From an uncultured Marinoscillum sp. (lineage in GTDB: Bacteria > Bacteroidota > Bacteroidia > Cytophagales > MED-G16): a DNA stretch of 64,000 bases. Under the pieces are notes generated by a model that worked only from the letters and a program-made list of their open reading frames with translations, searched no databases and was not told the DNA's origin. Where the stretch lies: positions 69,471 through 133,470 of the forward strand of contig CACOFQ010000001.1 in NCBI GenBank assembly GCA_902626505.1, read 5' to 3'. Made by a program: the position numbers and the translations under genes. Below, piece by piece: positions 46,413-55,696 of this stretch (position 1 is its first letter; each line of letters opens with the position of its first letter).

Positions 46413-47009
46413 TTATTTAGTTAATTTTTCACCAGCTAATATTTCCATGTCAATATAGTTTTCCCTTGTAGGTATTGGGCAGCTATATTCCTCATCATAG
46501 ACACAGTAAGGATTGTATGATTTATTAAAGTCTAACTCAATTCTTTTTGCATTTTCAAATTCAATATCAATATATCTTCCTCCTGGATATGTTGAGGTGC
46601 TATTTGTTTGATCTAAAAAGCAAAAAAATAAATCACCTCGATTTATTCCATCTAAATATTTGTATACTGGTAAAGAGTACTTTGACCTCCCTAATTTAAA
46701 ATCTAGATAAGCAAAGTCTAAAAACCTTTCAACATTTCCAGTTGAAGTTGCTAGTTTTATAGTGTCAGGTTCTTCATTTTGAGATACAACAGCAATTACT
46801 TTATAATTTACATTTGGATCATAATATGATAATTTATATTCGGATCCTTTAAGTGGAGAAGATGATGAATTATTCAAAAAATCATTTCTTTCTTTTCTAT
46901 ATTCTTCTAGAATAATTGAATATTGATCATATTCTAAACTTGAATTGTATAGATAATATGCAATTGATAAAAAAATGGATATTATTATTAATGGAACTAT
47001 TCCCCTCAA
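46413..47009 (-). CDS. DUF1684 domain protein
   Basis: 198 aa with an N-terminal membrane or signal segment (VPLIIISIFLSIAYYLYNS). The DUF1684 signature is the end of the protein: GGRYIDIEFENAKRIELDFN, then NPYCVYDEEYSCPIP and the tail MEILAGEK. Function is unknown. It follows rpsT by six bases, so the two share a transcript. Confidence 0.85.
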   Translation of the reverse strand: MRGIVPLIIISIFLSIAYYLYNSSLEYDQYSIILEEYRKERNDFLNNSSSSPLKGSEYKLSYYDPNVNYKVIAVVSQNEEPDTIKLATSTGNVERFLDFAYLDFKLGRSKYSLPVYKYLDGINRGDLFFCFLDQTNSTSTYPGGRYIDIEFENAKRIELDFNKSYNPYCVYDEEYSCPIPTRENYIDMEILAGEKLTK

Positions 47010-47015
47010 GGATAA

Positions 47016-47270
47016 TTATTTTAAGCTATTAACTTTTTTTGTAAGCTTTGACTTTAAGTGAGCAGCTTTATTTTTATGAATAATATTGTTTTTAGATAAT
47101 TTGTCGATCATAGAAACGGCTTCAGGTAATTTTTTTACAGCTGTAGCTTTTTTAGTTTCTTGCTCTAATTTTTTTATAACAGTTCTTGTGGACTTATGTT
47201 GATACTTATTTCTTAGTTTCTTAGTTTCACTAGATCTTATTCTTTTAATTGCTGATTTATGATTTGCCAT
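47016..47270 (-). CDS. rpsT: 30S ribosomal protein S20
   Basis: 84 aa, strongly basic and helical. The start MANHKSAIKRIRSSETKKLRNK is typical, with the end KNIIHKNKAAHLKSKLTKKV. S20 binds 16S rRNA early in assembly. A complete promoter-like signal is found upstream (47288-47316), giving a leader of about ten bases. Confidence 0.96.
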   Translation of the reverse strand: MANHKSAIKRIRSSETKKLRNKYQHKSTRTVIKKLEQETKKATAVKKLPEAVSMIDKLSKNNIIHKNKAAHLKSKLTKKVNSLK

Positions 47271-47287
47271 AGTATTAATTTCGTGTG

Positions 47288-47316
47288 CAAAAATATATTT
47301 TTTTTAACATTCTCAA
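47288..47316 (-). promoter_or_regulatory. Bacteroidota-type promoter of rpsT
   Basis: On the minus strand: TTG (47316-47314), an 18-base spacer and TATTTTTG (47295-47288), a full match to the TTG-N17-23-TAnnTTTG pattern. The -7 box ends 17 bases before the rpsT start. Confidence 0.65.
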
Positions 47317-47350
47317 ATATTCTAGAGGATTTTTATTCTAATATCAAAAA

Positions 47351-48385
47351 TTAATTATTTAATGATATTTCACCAAAATCATTAATATTTAGGTCTGATT
47401 TTGGGAAATCTAAGTTTGTTAATCTTTTAATTTCTTTTGCTGCTTCGTTATTATTATCTAGAACAGGTATACCTAAACCTATCTGTTTTGCAGATATAAT
47501 TTTTCCACTTAAAAATTCACCTTTTTTATTAATATTGACTTCGATAAGAGGAGCTAGACCTCTATTCCCTGTTAGATTAAACCTAGCATAAGTAGCGAAA
47601 TTCCCAAGACTGTATGCTATAAACCTTCCTTTATACAAATCAATAGCTCTTAACACATGAGGTCCATGTCCGAATACTAGATCAGCGCCTGAATCTATTA
47701 CAATCCTTGCAAACTCATGAGGATTACCTCTATTCTCACCTAAAAAATATTCTCTTTTTTTTGTGACTCTATTATATTTTGATCCTTCAGCACCTCCATG
47801 AAATGAAATAATAACTATATCACATAAAGAGTCCAAGAGACTTACTATTTCTTCAGCTTTTTCATAATTATTAATTTGAATAGTTCCTTTATTTGGTGAA
47901 AAAGATGCAAATCCATATTTGATATTATCCTTAGTAAAAATTGAATATGGTTTTTCAATTGTTCCTGAAAAGTAAATATTATTTTCTTCTAAAACTCTTT
48001 GAGTGTTTAACCTTCCAATCTTCCCAAAGTCGTTTATATGATTATTTGCTAAGCTAAGTATATCAAACCCTGCATTTTTATAATGTTTAGCATATTCGTC
48101 TGGACTTTTAAAAGCGTAACATTTTTTTGGATCACTACATTTTTTTATTTCTCCTTCTTTAGAAAGAATTGTACCTTCTAAATTTCCGAATGCTATATCA
48201 GCCTCTCTTATTGTTTCTGACACATTTTTTAATATATCATCACCATTATTTTTAGGTAAATATGAATTACTGGGGTAATTTGTTCCAATCATCATATCTC
48301 CAACACCAATAATTTTTATGGTCTCATTATTGAAAGAATTTATTAAAATTTGATATGCTATGAATAGATATAATATAATGTTCAT
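47351..48385 (-). CDS. CapA family protein (PGA_cap-like metallophosphatase fold)
   Basis: 344 aa with a hydrophobic N-terminus (ILYLFIAYQILI) that may be a signal or anchor. The CapA/PGA_cap domain motifs are IIGVGDMMIGTN, ADIAFGNLEGT, SLANNHINDFG, VIISFHGGAE and LVFGHGPHVLRAID, all metal-binding loops. The best known member acts in poly-gamma-glutamate capsule synthesis, but no capB or capC is nearby, so the real substrate is unknown. A short A/T-rich gap separates it from rpsT. Confidence 0.85.
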   Translation of the reverse strand: MNIILYLFIAYQILINSFNNETIKIIGVGDMMIGTNYPSNSYLPKNNGDDILKNVSETIREADIAFGNLEGTILSKEGEIKKCSDPKKCYAFKSPDEYAKHYKNAGFDILSLANNHINDFGKIGRLNTQRVLEENNIYFSGTIEKPYSIFTKDNIKYGFASFSPNKGTIQINNYEKAEEIVSLLDSLCDIVIISFHGGAEGSKYNRVTKKREYFLGENRGNPHEFARIVIDSGADLVFGHGPHVLRAIDLYKGRFIAYSLGNFATYARFNLTGNRGLAPLIEVNINKKGEFLSGKIISAKQIGLGIPVLDNNNEAAKEIKRLTNLDFPKSDLNINDFGEISLNN

Positions 48386-48449
48386 TAATTTTTAAAAATT
48401 TATATGTAAAAGTATTTTATATTTTATTAGAAAAAAAAATCGTTTTTAT

Positions 48450-48481
48450 TTGATTTTTTAATTATAAAAGTATTCTTTTTG
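48450..48481 (+). promoter_or_regulatory. Possible promoter of the DUF2795 gene
   Basis: TTG (48450-48452), a 21-base spacer and TCTTTTTG (48474-48481), one mismatch from TAnnTTTG, 22 bases before the ATG. The 118-base gap between the divergent genes is A/T-rich and otherwise shows nothing. Confidence 0.4.
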
Positions 48482-48503
48482 CGAATAATTAAAATCTATT
48501 AAG

Positions 48504-48725
48504 ATGTACTGGACGTTAGAACTTGTTAATCACTTAGAAGATGCCCCTTGGCCTGCAACTAAAGATGAGTTAATTGAATTCTCTATTCGTACAGGTGCTC
48601 CTGCTGAAGTAACTGAAAACTTACAGGAACTAGAGGATGATGGTGCTCCATATGAAAGCATAGAAGAAATTTGGCCTGATTATCCTACTAAAGATGATTT
48701 CTTCTTTAATGAAGACGAGTATTAA
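48504..48725 (+). CDS. DUF2795-family small conserved protein
   Basis: 73 aa, acidic. The sequence MYWTLELVNHLEDAPWPATK, with RTGAPAEVTENLQELEDDG and the end YPTKDDFFFNEDEY, is near-identical in pattern to a small protein conserved across Bacteroidota. No motif points to a reaction. It is monocistronic and its last four bases overlap the convergent ispD. Confidence 0.88.
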   Translation: MYWTLELVNHLEDAPWPATKDELIEFSIRTGAPAEVTENLQELEDDGAPYESIEEIWPDYPTKDDFFFNEDEY

Positions 48726-49369
48726 TTAAAATAATTAAGATCCTTCTTTGTTGTAATCTTAATATTTTCTTCTTCTCCCTCAACTAGATTAATATCTAAA
48801 CCTAATTCTTCAATTAAACTGGCTTCATCAGTGTAGCTAATTTTTTCAATACTATTTAAAGAGTCTTTAATAAGTTTTATCTCAAAAATTTGAGGTGTTT
48901 GTATTTGTACATATTTAGATCTATCAACAGAAAAATTTTTATTTCCATCAATTTTTCTTAGTGAATTTATTGTTTGAGTGAAAGGAATTGCATTCCCATT
49001 TTTTTCAGCTTCAGTAAATAAACTGTTTATTAATTCTGTAGAAAGAAATGGTCTTACACCATCATGAATACCAATCAAGCCATTTTTAGACTTTATAGCA
49101 TTGACTCCATTCCTAACAGATATATTTCTATGGTCTCCACCCTGAACTATTATGTCATTTTCTTCAATAAATTTATTTATATAATTACTCCATTTCTTGA
49201 AGTCAGTTTTAGGTAAAACTATGTATATATTAAGGTGGTCAATTTTTTTGAATACATTATAGGTATGTATAATAATTGGTAATCCGTTAACTTCTATAAA
49301 CTGTTTGGGTATATCTGAATTCATCCTCTCTCCGGTTCCTGCTGCCATCAAGATTATTGATTTTTCCAT
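48722..49369 (-). CDS. ispD: 2-C-methyl-D-erythritol 4-phosphate cytidylyltransferase
   Basis: Third step of the MEP isoprenoid pathway, CTP-dependent. It is 215 aa, a little short of the usual ~230. The nucleotide-binding start LMAAGTGERMNSDIPKQF is clear; GIHDGVRPFLS and QTPQIFEIKLI follow, then YTDEASLIEELG. It lies seven bases after queA on the same transcript. Confidence 0.94.
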   Translation of the reverse strand: MEKSIILMAAGTGERMNSDIPKQFIEVNGLPIIIHTYNVFKKIDHLNIYIVLPKTDFKKWSNYINKFIEENDIIVQGGDHRNISVRNGVNAIKSKNGLIGIHDGVRPFLSTELINSLFTEAEKNGNAIPFTQTINSLRKIDGNKNFSVDRSKYVQIQTPQIFEIKLIKDSLNSIEKISYTDEASLIEELGLDINLVEGEEENIKITTKKDLNYFN

Positions 49370-49376
49370 CGATATA

Positions 49377-50423
49377 TTAGATTATTAATAATGCATCACC
49401 ATATGTATGAAACATATACTTTTCTTTTATAGCTACTTTGTATGCCTTCATTATTGTATCGAAACCTCCAAATGCAGTTGCCATCATAAGTAAGGTAGAT
49501 TTTGGAGAATGAAAGTTTGTAATCATACCTCCACAAATTTTAAACTCATAAGGTGGAAAAATAAATTTATCAGTCCATCCTCCTTTGGATTTGAGTCTAT
49601 CGTTTGCAGTTACAGCAGTCTCTAGGGTTTTCATACTTGAAGTACCAACAGCAAATACTCTTTTATTATTATTGAGAGCATTATTTACAGCTATTGCGGT
49701 TTCTTCTGGAATAGAATAATTTTCTGAATCCATTTTATGTTTTGTTAAATCTTCTACATCTATATCTTTGAAAGTTCCTAAACCTGTGTGTGAAGTGATA
49801 TTTACTATTTGCACACCTTTTAATTCCAATTTTTTAAGTAAAATTTCTGTAAAATGTAGTCCAGCTGCGGGTGCAGCAACTGCACCAATATTTTTTGCAT
49901 ACACTGTCTGAAATCTTTCTTCGTCTTTTTTATCAACTTTTCTTTTAATTTCTTTAGGAAGAGGAGTTTCTCCGTATTCATGAATTATATCATAAAAGTT
50001 TTTTTCACTGTCTTCTGGAATAAACCTTATAGTTCTTCCTCTTGATGTTGTATTATCTATAACTTCTGCTACTAATTCTCCATCCCCAAAATAAAGTTTA
50101 TTACCAACTCTTATCTTTCTAGCTGGATCAACTAAAACATCCCATAAATTAAGCTCAGGGTTTAATTCTCTTAGTAAAAAAACTTCAATTTTAGCTCCAG
50201 TTTTTTCTTTTTGTCCATACAATCTTGCTGGGAAAACTCTTGTGTCATTAAGAACAAGAACATCGTCTTCATTAAAGTATTTGATTATATCTTTGAATTG
50301 TTTATGTTCTATTTTTCCAGTTTCTTTATGGACTATCATAAGTCTAGATTCATCTCTATTATTAGCTGGATGTAATGCTGTTCTTGTCGATGCCAACTTA
50401 AAATCAAATTCAGAAAGTTTCAT
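49377..50423 (-). CDS. queA: S-adenosylmethionine:tRNA ribosyltransferase-isomerase
   Basis: Makes epoxyqueuosine in tRNA from preQ1 using the ribosyl part of SAM. It is 348 aa with family motifs [43 protein letters not shown] and [14 protein letters not shown]. Other queuosine genes are not in the window. It is divergent from the ABC permease gene; the 72-base gap holds an inverted pair of promoter-like boxes. Confidence 0.96.
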   Translation of the reverse strand: MKLSEFDFKLASTRTALHPANNRDESRLMIVHKETGKIEHKQFKDIIKYFNEDDVLVLNDTRVFPARLYGQKEKTGAKIEVFLLRELNPELNLWDVLVDPARKIRVGNKLYFGDGELVAEVIDNTTSRGRTIRFIPEDSEKNFYDIIHEYGETPLPKEIKRKVDKKDEERFQTVYAKNIGAVAAPAAGLHFTEILLKKLELKGVQIVNITSHTGLGTFKDIDVEDLTKHKMDSENYSIPEETAIAVNNALNNNKRVFAVGTSSMKTLETAVTANDRLKSKGGWTDKFIFPPYEFKICGGMITNFHSPKSTLLMMATAFGGFDTIMKAYKVAIKEKYMFHTYGDALLII

Positions 50424-50444
50424 ATTTCTTTAATAAAATTACCT

Positions 50445-50467
50445 TAGTTTTGGAGTCTGCAAAACTA
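50445..50467. promoter_or_regulatory. Inverted pair of -7-like boxes between queA and the ABC permease gene
   Basis: TAGTTTTG (50445-50452) and its exact reverse complement CAAAACTA (50460-50467) are separated by seven bases. Each is a perfect TAnnTTTG on one strand, oriented toward the gene it would serve: leaders of about 37 bases (permease) and 30 bases (queA). It could be two overlapping divergent promoters or an operator with dyad symmetry. Confidence 0.5.
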
Positions 50468-50495
50468 ATTAATTAGTTTAACATACTTTTAATTT

Positions 50496-51755
50496 ATGAA
50501 ATTATTTTTAAGGTTATTAAAAGAAAGTTTTGTCTTTTCCTTCAATGCTTTAATTGCTAATCCAGTAAGGACGGTTTTATCATTACTAGGTGTTACTATT
50601 GGAATTTTTACAATTATTGCAGTTCTTTCAACTGTAGATTCTCTTGAAAAGAGTATAAAGGATAATCTAAGTTTTTTAGGCACCGATAATTTAAGAGTTG
50701 AAAAGTGGCCTTGGGACTTCAATAATCCCAGCTATGAATGGTGGAAATTTTTTAGAAGGCCAGAGCCAACTTATAGAGAATATGAATTTTTAAAGGAAAA
50801 CCTTATAAATGCTGAAGCTGTTGAGATTTTAACCTCAAGAGGTGGTGTTAATGTTAAATTTCAAAATAACAGTTCTGTAATTGATAATTTAAATGGTGTT
50901 GTTTTTGAAAATCAATTTTTTGGAGATTGGGAGTTCTCTGCTGGTAGATTTTTTACTCAAAATGAAACTCTAACAGGCTCAAATGCTGCTATAATTGGCC
51001 ATAAAATTATGGAAGATTTATTTAAATCACCAGAATTTGCTATTGGAAAACAGCTTAAGATAAAAGGGAAGTCATTTACTATAATTGGCGTTACAAAGGA
51101 ACAAGGAGAATCATTTGGTGCCGGTGACTCATTTGACAGACAGATGTTTATACCATTTAATAGTTTTAAGAAAATTTATAAGGTTGGTAAAAAAGGATCA
51201 AATGCAGTACTAAGGGTAAAAGGTAATGGAGACACAGATCTAGGTCTTGTAAATTTAGAATATGAATTAAAAGGGCTATTAAGAGCAAAAAGAGGTATAA
51301 AACCAATAGAAGATGATAGTTTTGCTATTAATAGACCGGAGTATTTAGCTTCATTTGTATCAGCGATTTTTAGTACTATCAGTATTGCTGGTTGGGTAAT
51401 AGGCAGCTTCTCAATTTTGGTTGGTGGATTTGGTATAGCAAATATTATGTTTGTTTCCGTAAAAGAAAGAGTACCAATAATTGGTCTTCAGAAATCTTTA
51501 GGTGCTAAGAAATATTTTATATTAATGCAGTTTCTATTTGAGTCGTCTTTCCTTAGTGTTTTTGGAGGGTTATTTGGGATATTCTTTGTATTCCTAATGA
51601 CATTACCAGATCTAGGTACTTTTGACCTGGTAATATCTTTTGAAAATGTTATTCTTGGAGTTACAATATCTTCAATTATAGGAATTCTTGCTGGATTATT
51701 ACCAGCGATATTTGCTTCAAATCTTGATCCTGTTGAGGCTATTAGATCTAACTAG
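50496..51755 (+). CDS. ABC transporter permease (MacB/FtsX type)
   Basis: 419 aa. N-terminal membrane segment ([20 protein letters not shown]), a periplasmic MacB-like domain at about 45-270, then three FtsX-type membrane segments with [19 protein letters not shown] between the first two, and the end [17 protein letters not shown]. MacB-type permeases work with an ATPase to drive export or mechanotransmission rather than transport across the inner membrane. No ATPase gene is next to it. It overlaps convergent recA by eight bases. Confidence 0.9.
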   Translation: MKLFLRLLKESFVFSFNALIANPVRTVLSLLGVTIGIFTIIAVLSTVDSLEKSIKDNLSFLGTDNLRVEKWPWDFNNPSYEWWKFFRRPEPTYREYEFLKENLINAEAVEILTSRGGVNVKFQNNSSVIDNLNGVVFENQFFGDWEFSAGRFFTQNETLTGSNAAIIGHKIMEDLFKSPEFAIGKQLKIKGKSFTIIGVTKEQGESFGAGDSFDRQMFIPFNSFKKIYKVGKKGSNAVLRVKGNGDTDLGLVNLEYELKGLLRAKRGIKPIEDDSFAINRPEYLASFVSAIFSTISIAGWVIGSFSILVGGFGIANIMFVSVKERVPIIGLQKSLGAKKYFILMQFLFESSFLSVFGGLFGIFFVFLMTLPDLGTFDLVISFENVILGVTISSIIGILAGLLPAIFASNLDPVEAIRSN

Positions 51756-52743
51756 TTAATTTTTCTTTTATTAGACCTTCTAATTCTCCCATAAGTTCAG
51801 GGTTATCTTCAAGAATAGTTTTTACGGAATCTCTTCCTTGGCCTAATTTCTCTCCATTATATGAAAACCAAGAACCTGATTTTTGTATAATTTCTAGTTC
51901 AACTCCTAAGTCCAATACTTCTCCTGATTTTGAAATTCCTTTACCATACATAATATCAAACTCTACAACCTTAAAAGGAGGAGCAACTTTATTTTTAACA
52001 ACTTTTACCTTTGTTCTATTACCGTTAATGCTGTCTGGACTATCTTTAATTTGACCAATTCTTCTAATATCTAATCTTACTGAAGAATAAAATTTAAGGG
52101 CATTCCCACCAGTTGTAGTTTCAGGGTTACCAAACATTACACCAATTTTTTGTCTTAGTTGGTTAATGAAAATACAAATACAACCTGATTTATGAATTAC
52201 TCCAGTCAATTTCCTTAGTGCTTGCGACATTAGTCTAGCCTGAAGTCCCATCATGCTGTCTCCCATTTCTCCTTCTATTTCTCCTTTAGGTACTAATGCG
52301 GCTACTGAGTCAATAACAATTATATCAATAGCATTAGACCTTATAAGGTGCTCACTAATTTCTAGAGCCTGCTCTCCATTATCCGGTTGTGATATTAGAA
52401 GATTTTCTGTATCTATCCCTAGTTTTTCTGCATATGTTTTATCGAAAGCATGTTCTGCATCTATAAAAGCTGCTATTCCACCTTGTTTCTGTGCTTCTGC
52501 TATGCAATGCATTGAGAGGGTTGTTTTTCCTGAAGACTCTGGACCAAAAATTTCTATCACCCTTCCCTTGGGTAGTCCTCCAATTCCTAAAGCAATATCT
52601 AAACTTAAAGATCCAGTTGGTATGCTTGGGATTTTAACTATATTTTCATCACTTAATTTCATTATGGTACCTTGACCATATGTCTTCTCTAGCTTTTCGA
52701 TCGCTAAACTAAGAGCTTTTGATTTTTCTTTTGTTTCTTTCAT
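51748..52743 (-). CDS. recA: Recombinase RecA
   Basis: DNA strand-exchange and SOS coprotease protein, 331 aa. The Walker A motif GPESSGKT lies at residues 67-74, [17 protein letters not shown] and [15 protein letters not shown] (Walker B) follow, and the DNA-binding loop regions [14 protein letters not shown] and [17 protein letters not shown] are intact. The C-terminal tail is short. Upstream, the minus-strand box TATATTTG at 52839-52832 and a cluster of TAGTA/TACTA half-sites may control it. Confidence 0.97.
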   Translation of the reverse strand: MKETKEKSKALSLAIEKLEKTYGQGTIMKLSDENIVKIPSIPTGSLSLDIALGIGGLPKGRVIEIFGPESSGKTTLSMHCIAEAQKQGGIAAFIDAEHAFDKTYAEKLGIDTENLLISQPDNGEQALEISEHLIRSNAIDIIVIDSVAALVPKGEIEGEMGDSMMGLQARLMSQALRKLTGVIHKSGCICIFINQLRQKIGVMFGNPETTTGGNALKFYSSVRLDIRRIGQIKDSPDSINGNRTKVKVVKNKVAPPFKVVEFDIMYGKGISKSGEVLDLGVELEIIQKSGSWFSYNGEKLGQGRDSVKTILEDNPELMGELEGLIKEKLTS

Positions 52744-52768
52744 TTTGTTTAATTTTTGCTAAAATAAG

Positions 52769-52801
52769 TAGTATAAAATTTAAATACTAATATTTTTAGT
52801 A
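52769..52801. promoter_or_regulatory. Cluster of TAGTA/TACTA half-sites upstream of recA
   Basis: TAGTAT (52769-52774), ATACTA (52784-52789) and TAGTA (52797-52801) form two overlapping inverted repeats with spacers of nine and seven bases. A further TACTA is at 52842-52846. The cluster lies within 60 bases of the recA start. It resembles an operator, but the sequence is A/T-rich and chance is possible. Confidence 0.35.
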
Positions 52802-52831
52802 ATTTTTAATAAAAATTAACTTAAAGATCTT

Positions 52832-52839
52832 CAAATATA
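52832..52839 (-). promoter_or_regulatory. Putative -7 box for recA
   Basis: Minus strand TATATTTG, an exact TAnnTTTG match about 88 bases from the recA start. It would place the half-site cluster inside the leader just downstream of the transcription start. No -33 TTG is found. Confidence 0.35.
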
Positions 52840-52863
52840 CGTACTAACATTCTCATATTTTAA

Positions 52864-52871
52864 TATTTTTG
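52864..52871 (+). promoter_or_regulatory. Putative -7 box for the DUF3108 gene
   Basis: TATTTTTG, exact TAnnTTTG match, 21 bases before the TTG start of the DUF3108 gene. It shares the 149-base recA gap. No -33 element is visible. Confidence 0.45.
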
Positions 52872-52892
52872 CTACTTATAACACGTTTTTAA

Positions 52893-53687
52893 TTGAAAAA
52901 AACTCTAACTACTTTTTTATTAATTTTTTTATCATTCTATTCTTTTTCACAAGATTATAAAGTAATTCCTGGAGAGAAAGTCGATTTCCTTGTTTCATTT
53001 GGAATATTTAATGCTGGTGAAGCCTCGATGATTACTGAAAGTAATTTACATAGTATAGATAATGAGGAAACAATTAAAATTGATGTTACTGGTAAGTCTA
53101 TTGGAGTATTCGATTTATTTACTACTGTAAGAGATAAATGGGGAGTTTATATTACTAGAGATGAACTAGAACCAAAAAAATTTTATAAGTATCTACTTGA
53201 AGGAAAGTACAGAAAGAATGAAATATTAAATTTTGTTGAGAATTCAGATAGTGTTCAAATTGAAATATTAGATAAGGAAACTAAAGAATTTGTAGAACAT
53301 AGATATTTACATTTTGAAGATGATATAAAGAAAATAATACGATCTTATTTTATGAATTATTGGATTGCAAGTCTTGCTTATCTGAGATCTTTAGATTACT
53401 CTGAGACCTTATCAAAAGAATTAGTTGAAATTCCATATTTTGAAAATAATGAGAAATTTAGTTATCAGATGAAGTTCTTAAGGAGAGACACTATAGAAAC
53501 AAAAATTGGTGAATATAATTCATTAGTTTTCGCACCAATTATTCCTAAAAATAAATTATTTGAGGAAGAGGATGCTGTAAAATTTTGGTTAACAGATGAT
53601 GACAAGAAAATACCTCTGAAGTTAGAGGCAAAGATGAACTTTGGAAGCTTTGTTATTGAGGTATCTAATTATTCTAATGTTAATTAA
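52893..53687 (+). CDS. DUF3108 domain protein
   Basis: 264 aa with a signal peptide ending FYSFSQ; the mature domain is beta-rich, with FGIFNAGEASM, TTVRDKWGVYIT and LEPKKFYKYLLEGKYRKNEI typical of DUF3108. Start is TTG at 52893; there is no nearby in-frame ATG. Likely periplasmic or outer-membrane associated, with unknown function. The following 88-base gap is very A/T-rich and holds no clear element. Confidence 0.85.
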   Translation: MKKTLTTFLLIFLSFYSFSQDYKVIPGEKVDFLVSFGIFNAGEASMITESNLHSIDNEETIKIDVTGKSIGVFDLFTTVRDKWGVYITRDELEPKKFYKYLLEGKYRKNEILNFVENSDSVQIEILDKETKEFVEHRYLHFEDDIKKIIRSYFMNYWIASLAYLRSLDYSETLSKELVEIPYFENNEKFSYQMKFLRRDTIETKIGEYNSLVFAPIIPKNKLFEEEDAVKFWLTDDDKKIPLKLEAKMNFGSFVIEVSNYSNVN

Positions 53688-53775
53688 AAATTAACTGTAT
53701 TTAATCAAAAAATTAATAATTTAAAATTCGATTAAATTTTGATATTAAATATTTTAAATCGGGTTAAATTGCAGT

Positions 53776-54459
53776 ATGCTAAAATCAGATTTTAAGATAC
53801 TTGCTATTGATGATGAGAAGGATATTCTATTACTTCTTAAGTTTAACCTTGAATCTGAGGGTTATATAGTAAAAACTGCATCTTCGGGAAAAGAAGGTAT
53901 TGATATAGCTTCTAAATATAATCCTGATCTTATTTTAATTGATATAATGATGCCTGAAATCGATGGTATTGATACATGTCGTAAATTAAGAGAGATAGAA
54001 AAGTTTCAGTCAACCTTTATTTTATTCTTAACTGCGAGAGTGGAGGAGTATTCTGAAGTAGCTGCCTTCGATGCTGGAGGTGATGACTATATTACCAAAC
54101 CTATAAAACCAAGAGCTTTATTAAGTAGAATCAATTCATTTTATAAAAGAAAATCATCAGTTGATAATAGTAAGAATGTTATAGAAGTTGAAAACTTATT
54201 AATTGATAAAGATAGTTATGTCGTCAAAGTGGATGGAAATGAAGTTTTTTTTCCGAAAAAAGAATTTGAGTTACTACATTTTTTAGCGACTAATCCAAAA
54301 AAGGTGTTTAGTAGAGAATCTTTACTCAGAAATATTTGGGGTGCTGATGTTCATGTTGTTGCAAGAACAGTAGATGTTCATATTAGGAAAATAAGAGAAA
54401 AATTAGGGCAAGATTTTATAAGCACCATAAAAGGTGTAGGTTATAAGTTTAAAAATTGA
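53776..54459 (+). CDS. OmpR/PhoB-family response regulator
   Basis: 227 aa. Receiver domain with phosphoacceptor Asp56 in LILIDIMMPEIDG and Lys108 in DYITKPIKPRALL; C-terminal winged-helix DNA-binding domain with PKKEFELLHFLATNPKKVFS and VVARTVDVHIRKIREKLG. The histidine kinase follows after 70 bases. The target genes are unknown; a PhoB-like role in phosphate response is only a family-level guess. Confidence 0.93.
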   Translation: MLKSDFKILAIDDEKDILLLLKFNLESEGYIVKTASSGKEGIDIASKYNPDLILIDIMMPEIDGIDTCRKLREIEKFQSTFILFLTARVEEYSEVAAFDAGGDDYITKPIKPRALLSRINSFYKRKSSVDNSKNVIEVENLLIDKDSYVVKVDGNEVFFPKKEFELLHFLATNPKKVFSRESLLRNIWGADVHVVARTVDVHIRKIREKLGQDFISTIKGVGYKFKN

Positions 54460-54529
54460 TTAAAAATCTATTCTTAAACTCTCCATTTATTTTAATAATC
54501 ATATCTAAAAATAGATTTAATTTTAACCT

Positions 54530-55630
54530 ATGAATAACTCTCAATCTATCTCTGTTCTTTTTGGTATAATTGTTGGAATTATATCATTAACAACAGCATT
54601 GTTACTTGGAGTTAGTGACGCAGAAAAGCTATTGACAGCAGGTATAATATCCATTTTTTCATCAACACTTTTATTTGCGATTATTACTGAAAATTTATTT
54701 GATAAGAAAATTAAAGAGATATATAAATCCTTTGAAAGAATTAGAAATCAAGAATTTGAAAGAGTGCAGGTTGATACTTCTATCTTAAGAAATATTAATC
54801 CTTTGAGAGGTATAAACGAAGAGATCTACAATTATGCAAGTTTAAAACAACTTGAGATTGATGAACTAAAGAGGTTAGAGGCATTTAGGAGAGATTTTTT
54901 ACAGGATGTATCTCACGAGCTTAAAACTCCAATTTTTGCAGCACAAGGTTTCGTCCATACACTACTAGATAATATGGATGCTGACGATAAAATCAGAAAA
55001 AAATTTTTAAGTAAGGCTGCCAAGAGCTTAGACTATCTTGATCTTCTAGTGAGAGATCTTTTAACAATATCTCAGATGGAATCTGGAGAAATTAAAATGA
55101 AAATGGAGGCGTTTGATGTTATTGGTCTTGTCAATGAGACAATCGAACAATTAGAGCCACTTGCAAAAACTAAAGGAATGAATCTTACACCTGAGTTATC
55201 AGATTACAAATCTGTAATTGTAATTGCTGATTATTATAGAATATTTCAGGTGCTAAAGAATCTAATTTCAAATAGTATCAAATATTCTGAAGAGAATTCT
55301 AAGATTACCATTTCTTGTGAAAAAAGAAAAAAAGTAATAAACCTTAAAGTAATTGATTATGGGAAAGGAATTCCTAAAAATCATAGAAGAAGAATATTTG
55401 AAAGATTTTATAGAATAGACAAAAGTAGATCCAAAGAGAAGGGCGGTACAGGTTTAGGACTTGCTATTGTTAAGCACATAATTGAAGGCCATAAAACAAA
55501 AATTAAATTAAAATCTAAGATTAATAAAGGTTCAATTTTTTCTTTTAATTTAAAACTTGCTCCTAAATCTTCGAAAAGAAGAAAATCTCTTAAAAAAGTC
55601 TTGAAAAAGAACAAGGTAGAAATGATATAA
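54530..55630 (+). CDS. Sensor histidine kinase with minimal input domain
   Basis: 366 aa. Two membrane segments at about residues 6-27 and 35-53 are joined by a loop of only about seven residues, so there is no periplasmic sensor domain. Next comes HisKA with His129 in DVSHELKTPIFAAQGF, then the HATPase domain: N box QVLKNLISNSIKYS, IDYGKGIP, FERFYRIDKSRSK and GTGLGLAIVKHI. The C-terminus is very basic. It pairs with the preceding regulator. Signal type is unknown; the arrangement resembles intramembrane-sensing kinases. Confidence 0.92.
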   Translation: MNNSQSISVLFGIIVGIISLTTALLLGVSDAEKLLTAGIISIFSSTLLFAIITENLFDKKIKEIYKSFERIRNQEFERVQVDTSILRNINPLRGINEEIYNYASLKQLEIDELKRLEAFRRDFLQDVSHELKTPIFAAQGFVHTLLDNMDADDKIRKKFLSKAAKSLDYLDLLVRDLLTISQMESGEIKMKMEAFDVIGLVNETIEQLEPLAKTKGMNLTPELSDYKSVIVIADYYRIFQVLKNLISNSIKYSEENSKITISCEKRKKVINLKVIDYGKGIPKNHRRRIFERFYRIDKSRSKEKGGTGLGLAIVKHIIEGHKTKIKLKSKINKGSIFSFNLKLAPKSSKRRKSLKKVLKKNKVEMI

Positions 55631-55647
55631 TATTTACCTAATAAATA

Positions 55648-55678
55648 TTGTTTTTATTTATTAATAAATCTATTTTTG
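55648..55678 (+). promoter_or_regulatory. Bacteroidota-type promoter of the rplM-rpsI-rpsB-tsf operon
   Basis: TTG (55648-55650), a 20-base spacer and TATTTTTG (55671-55678): full match to TTG-N17-23-TAnnTTTG. The box ends 18 bases before the rplM ATG. Confidence 0.7.
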
Positions 55679-55696
55679 CTCACTTTTTAGAAACAA

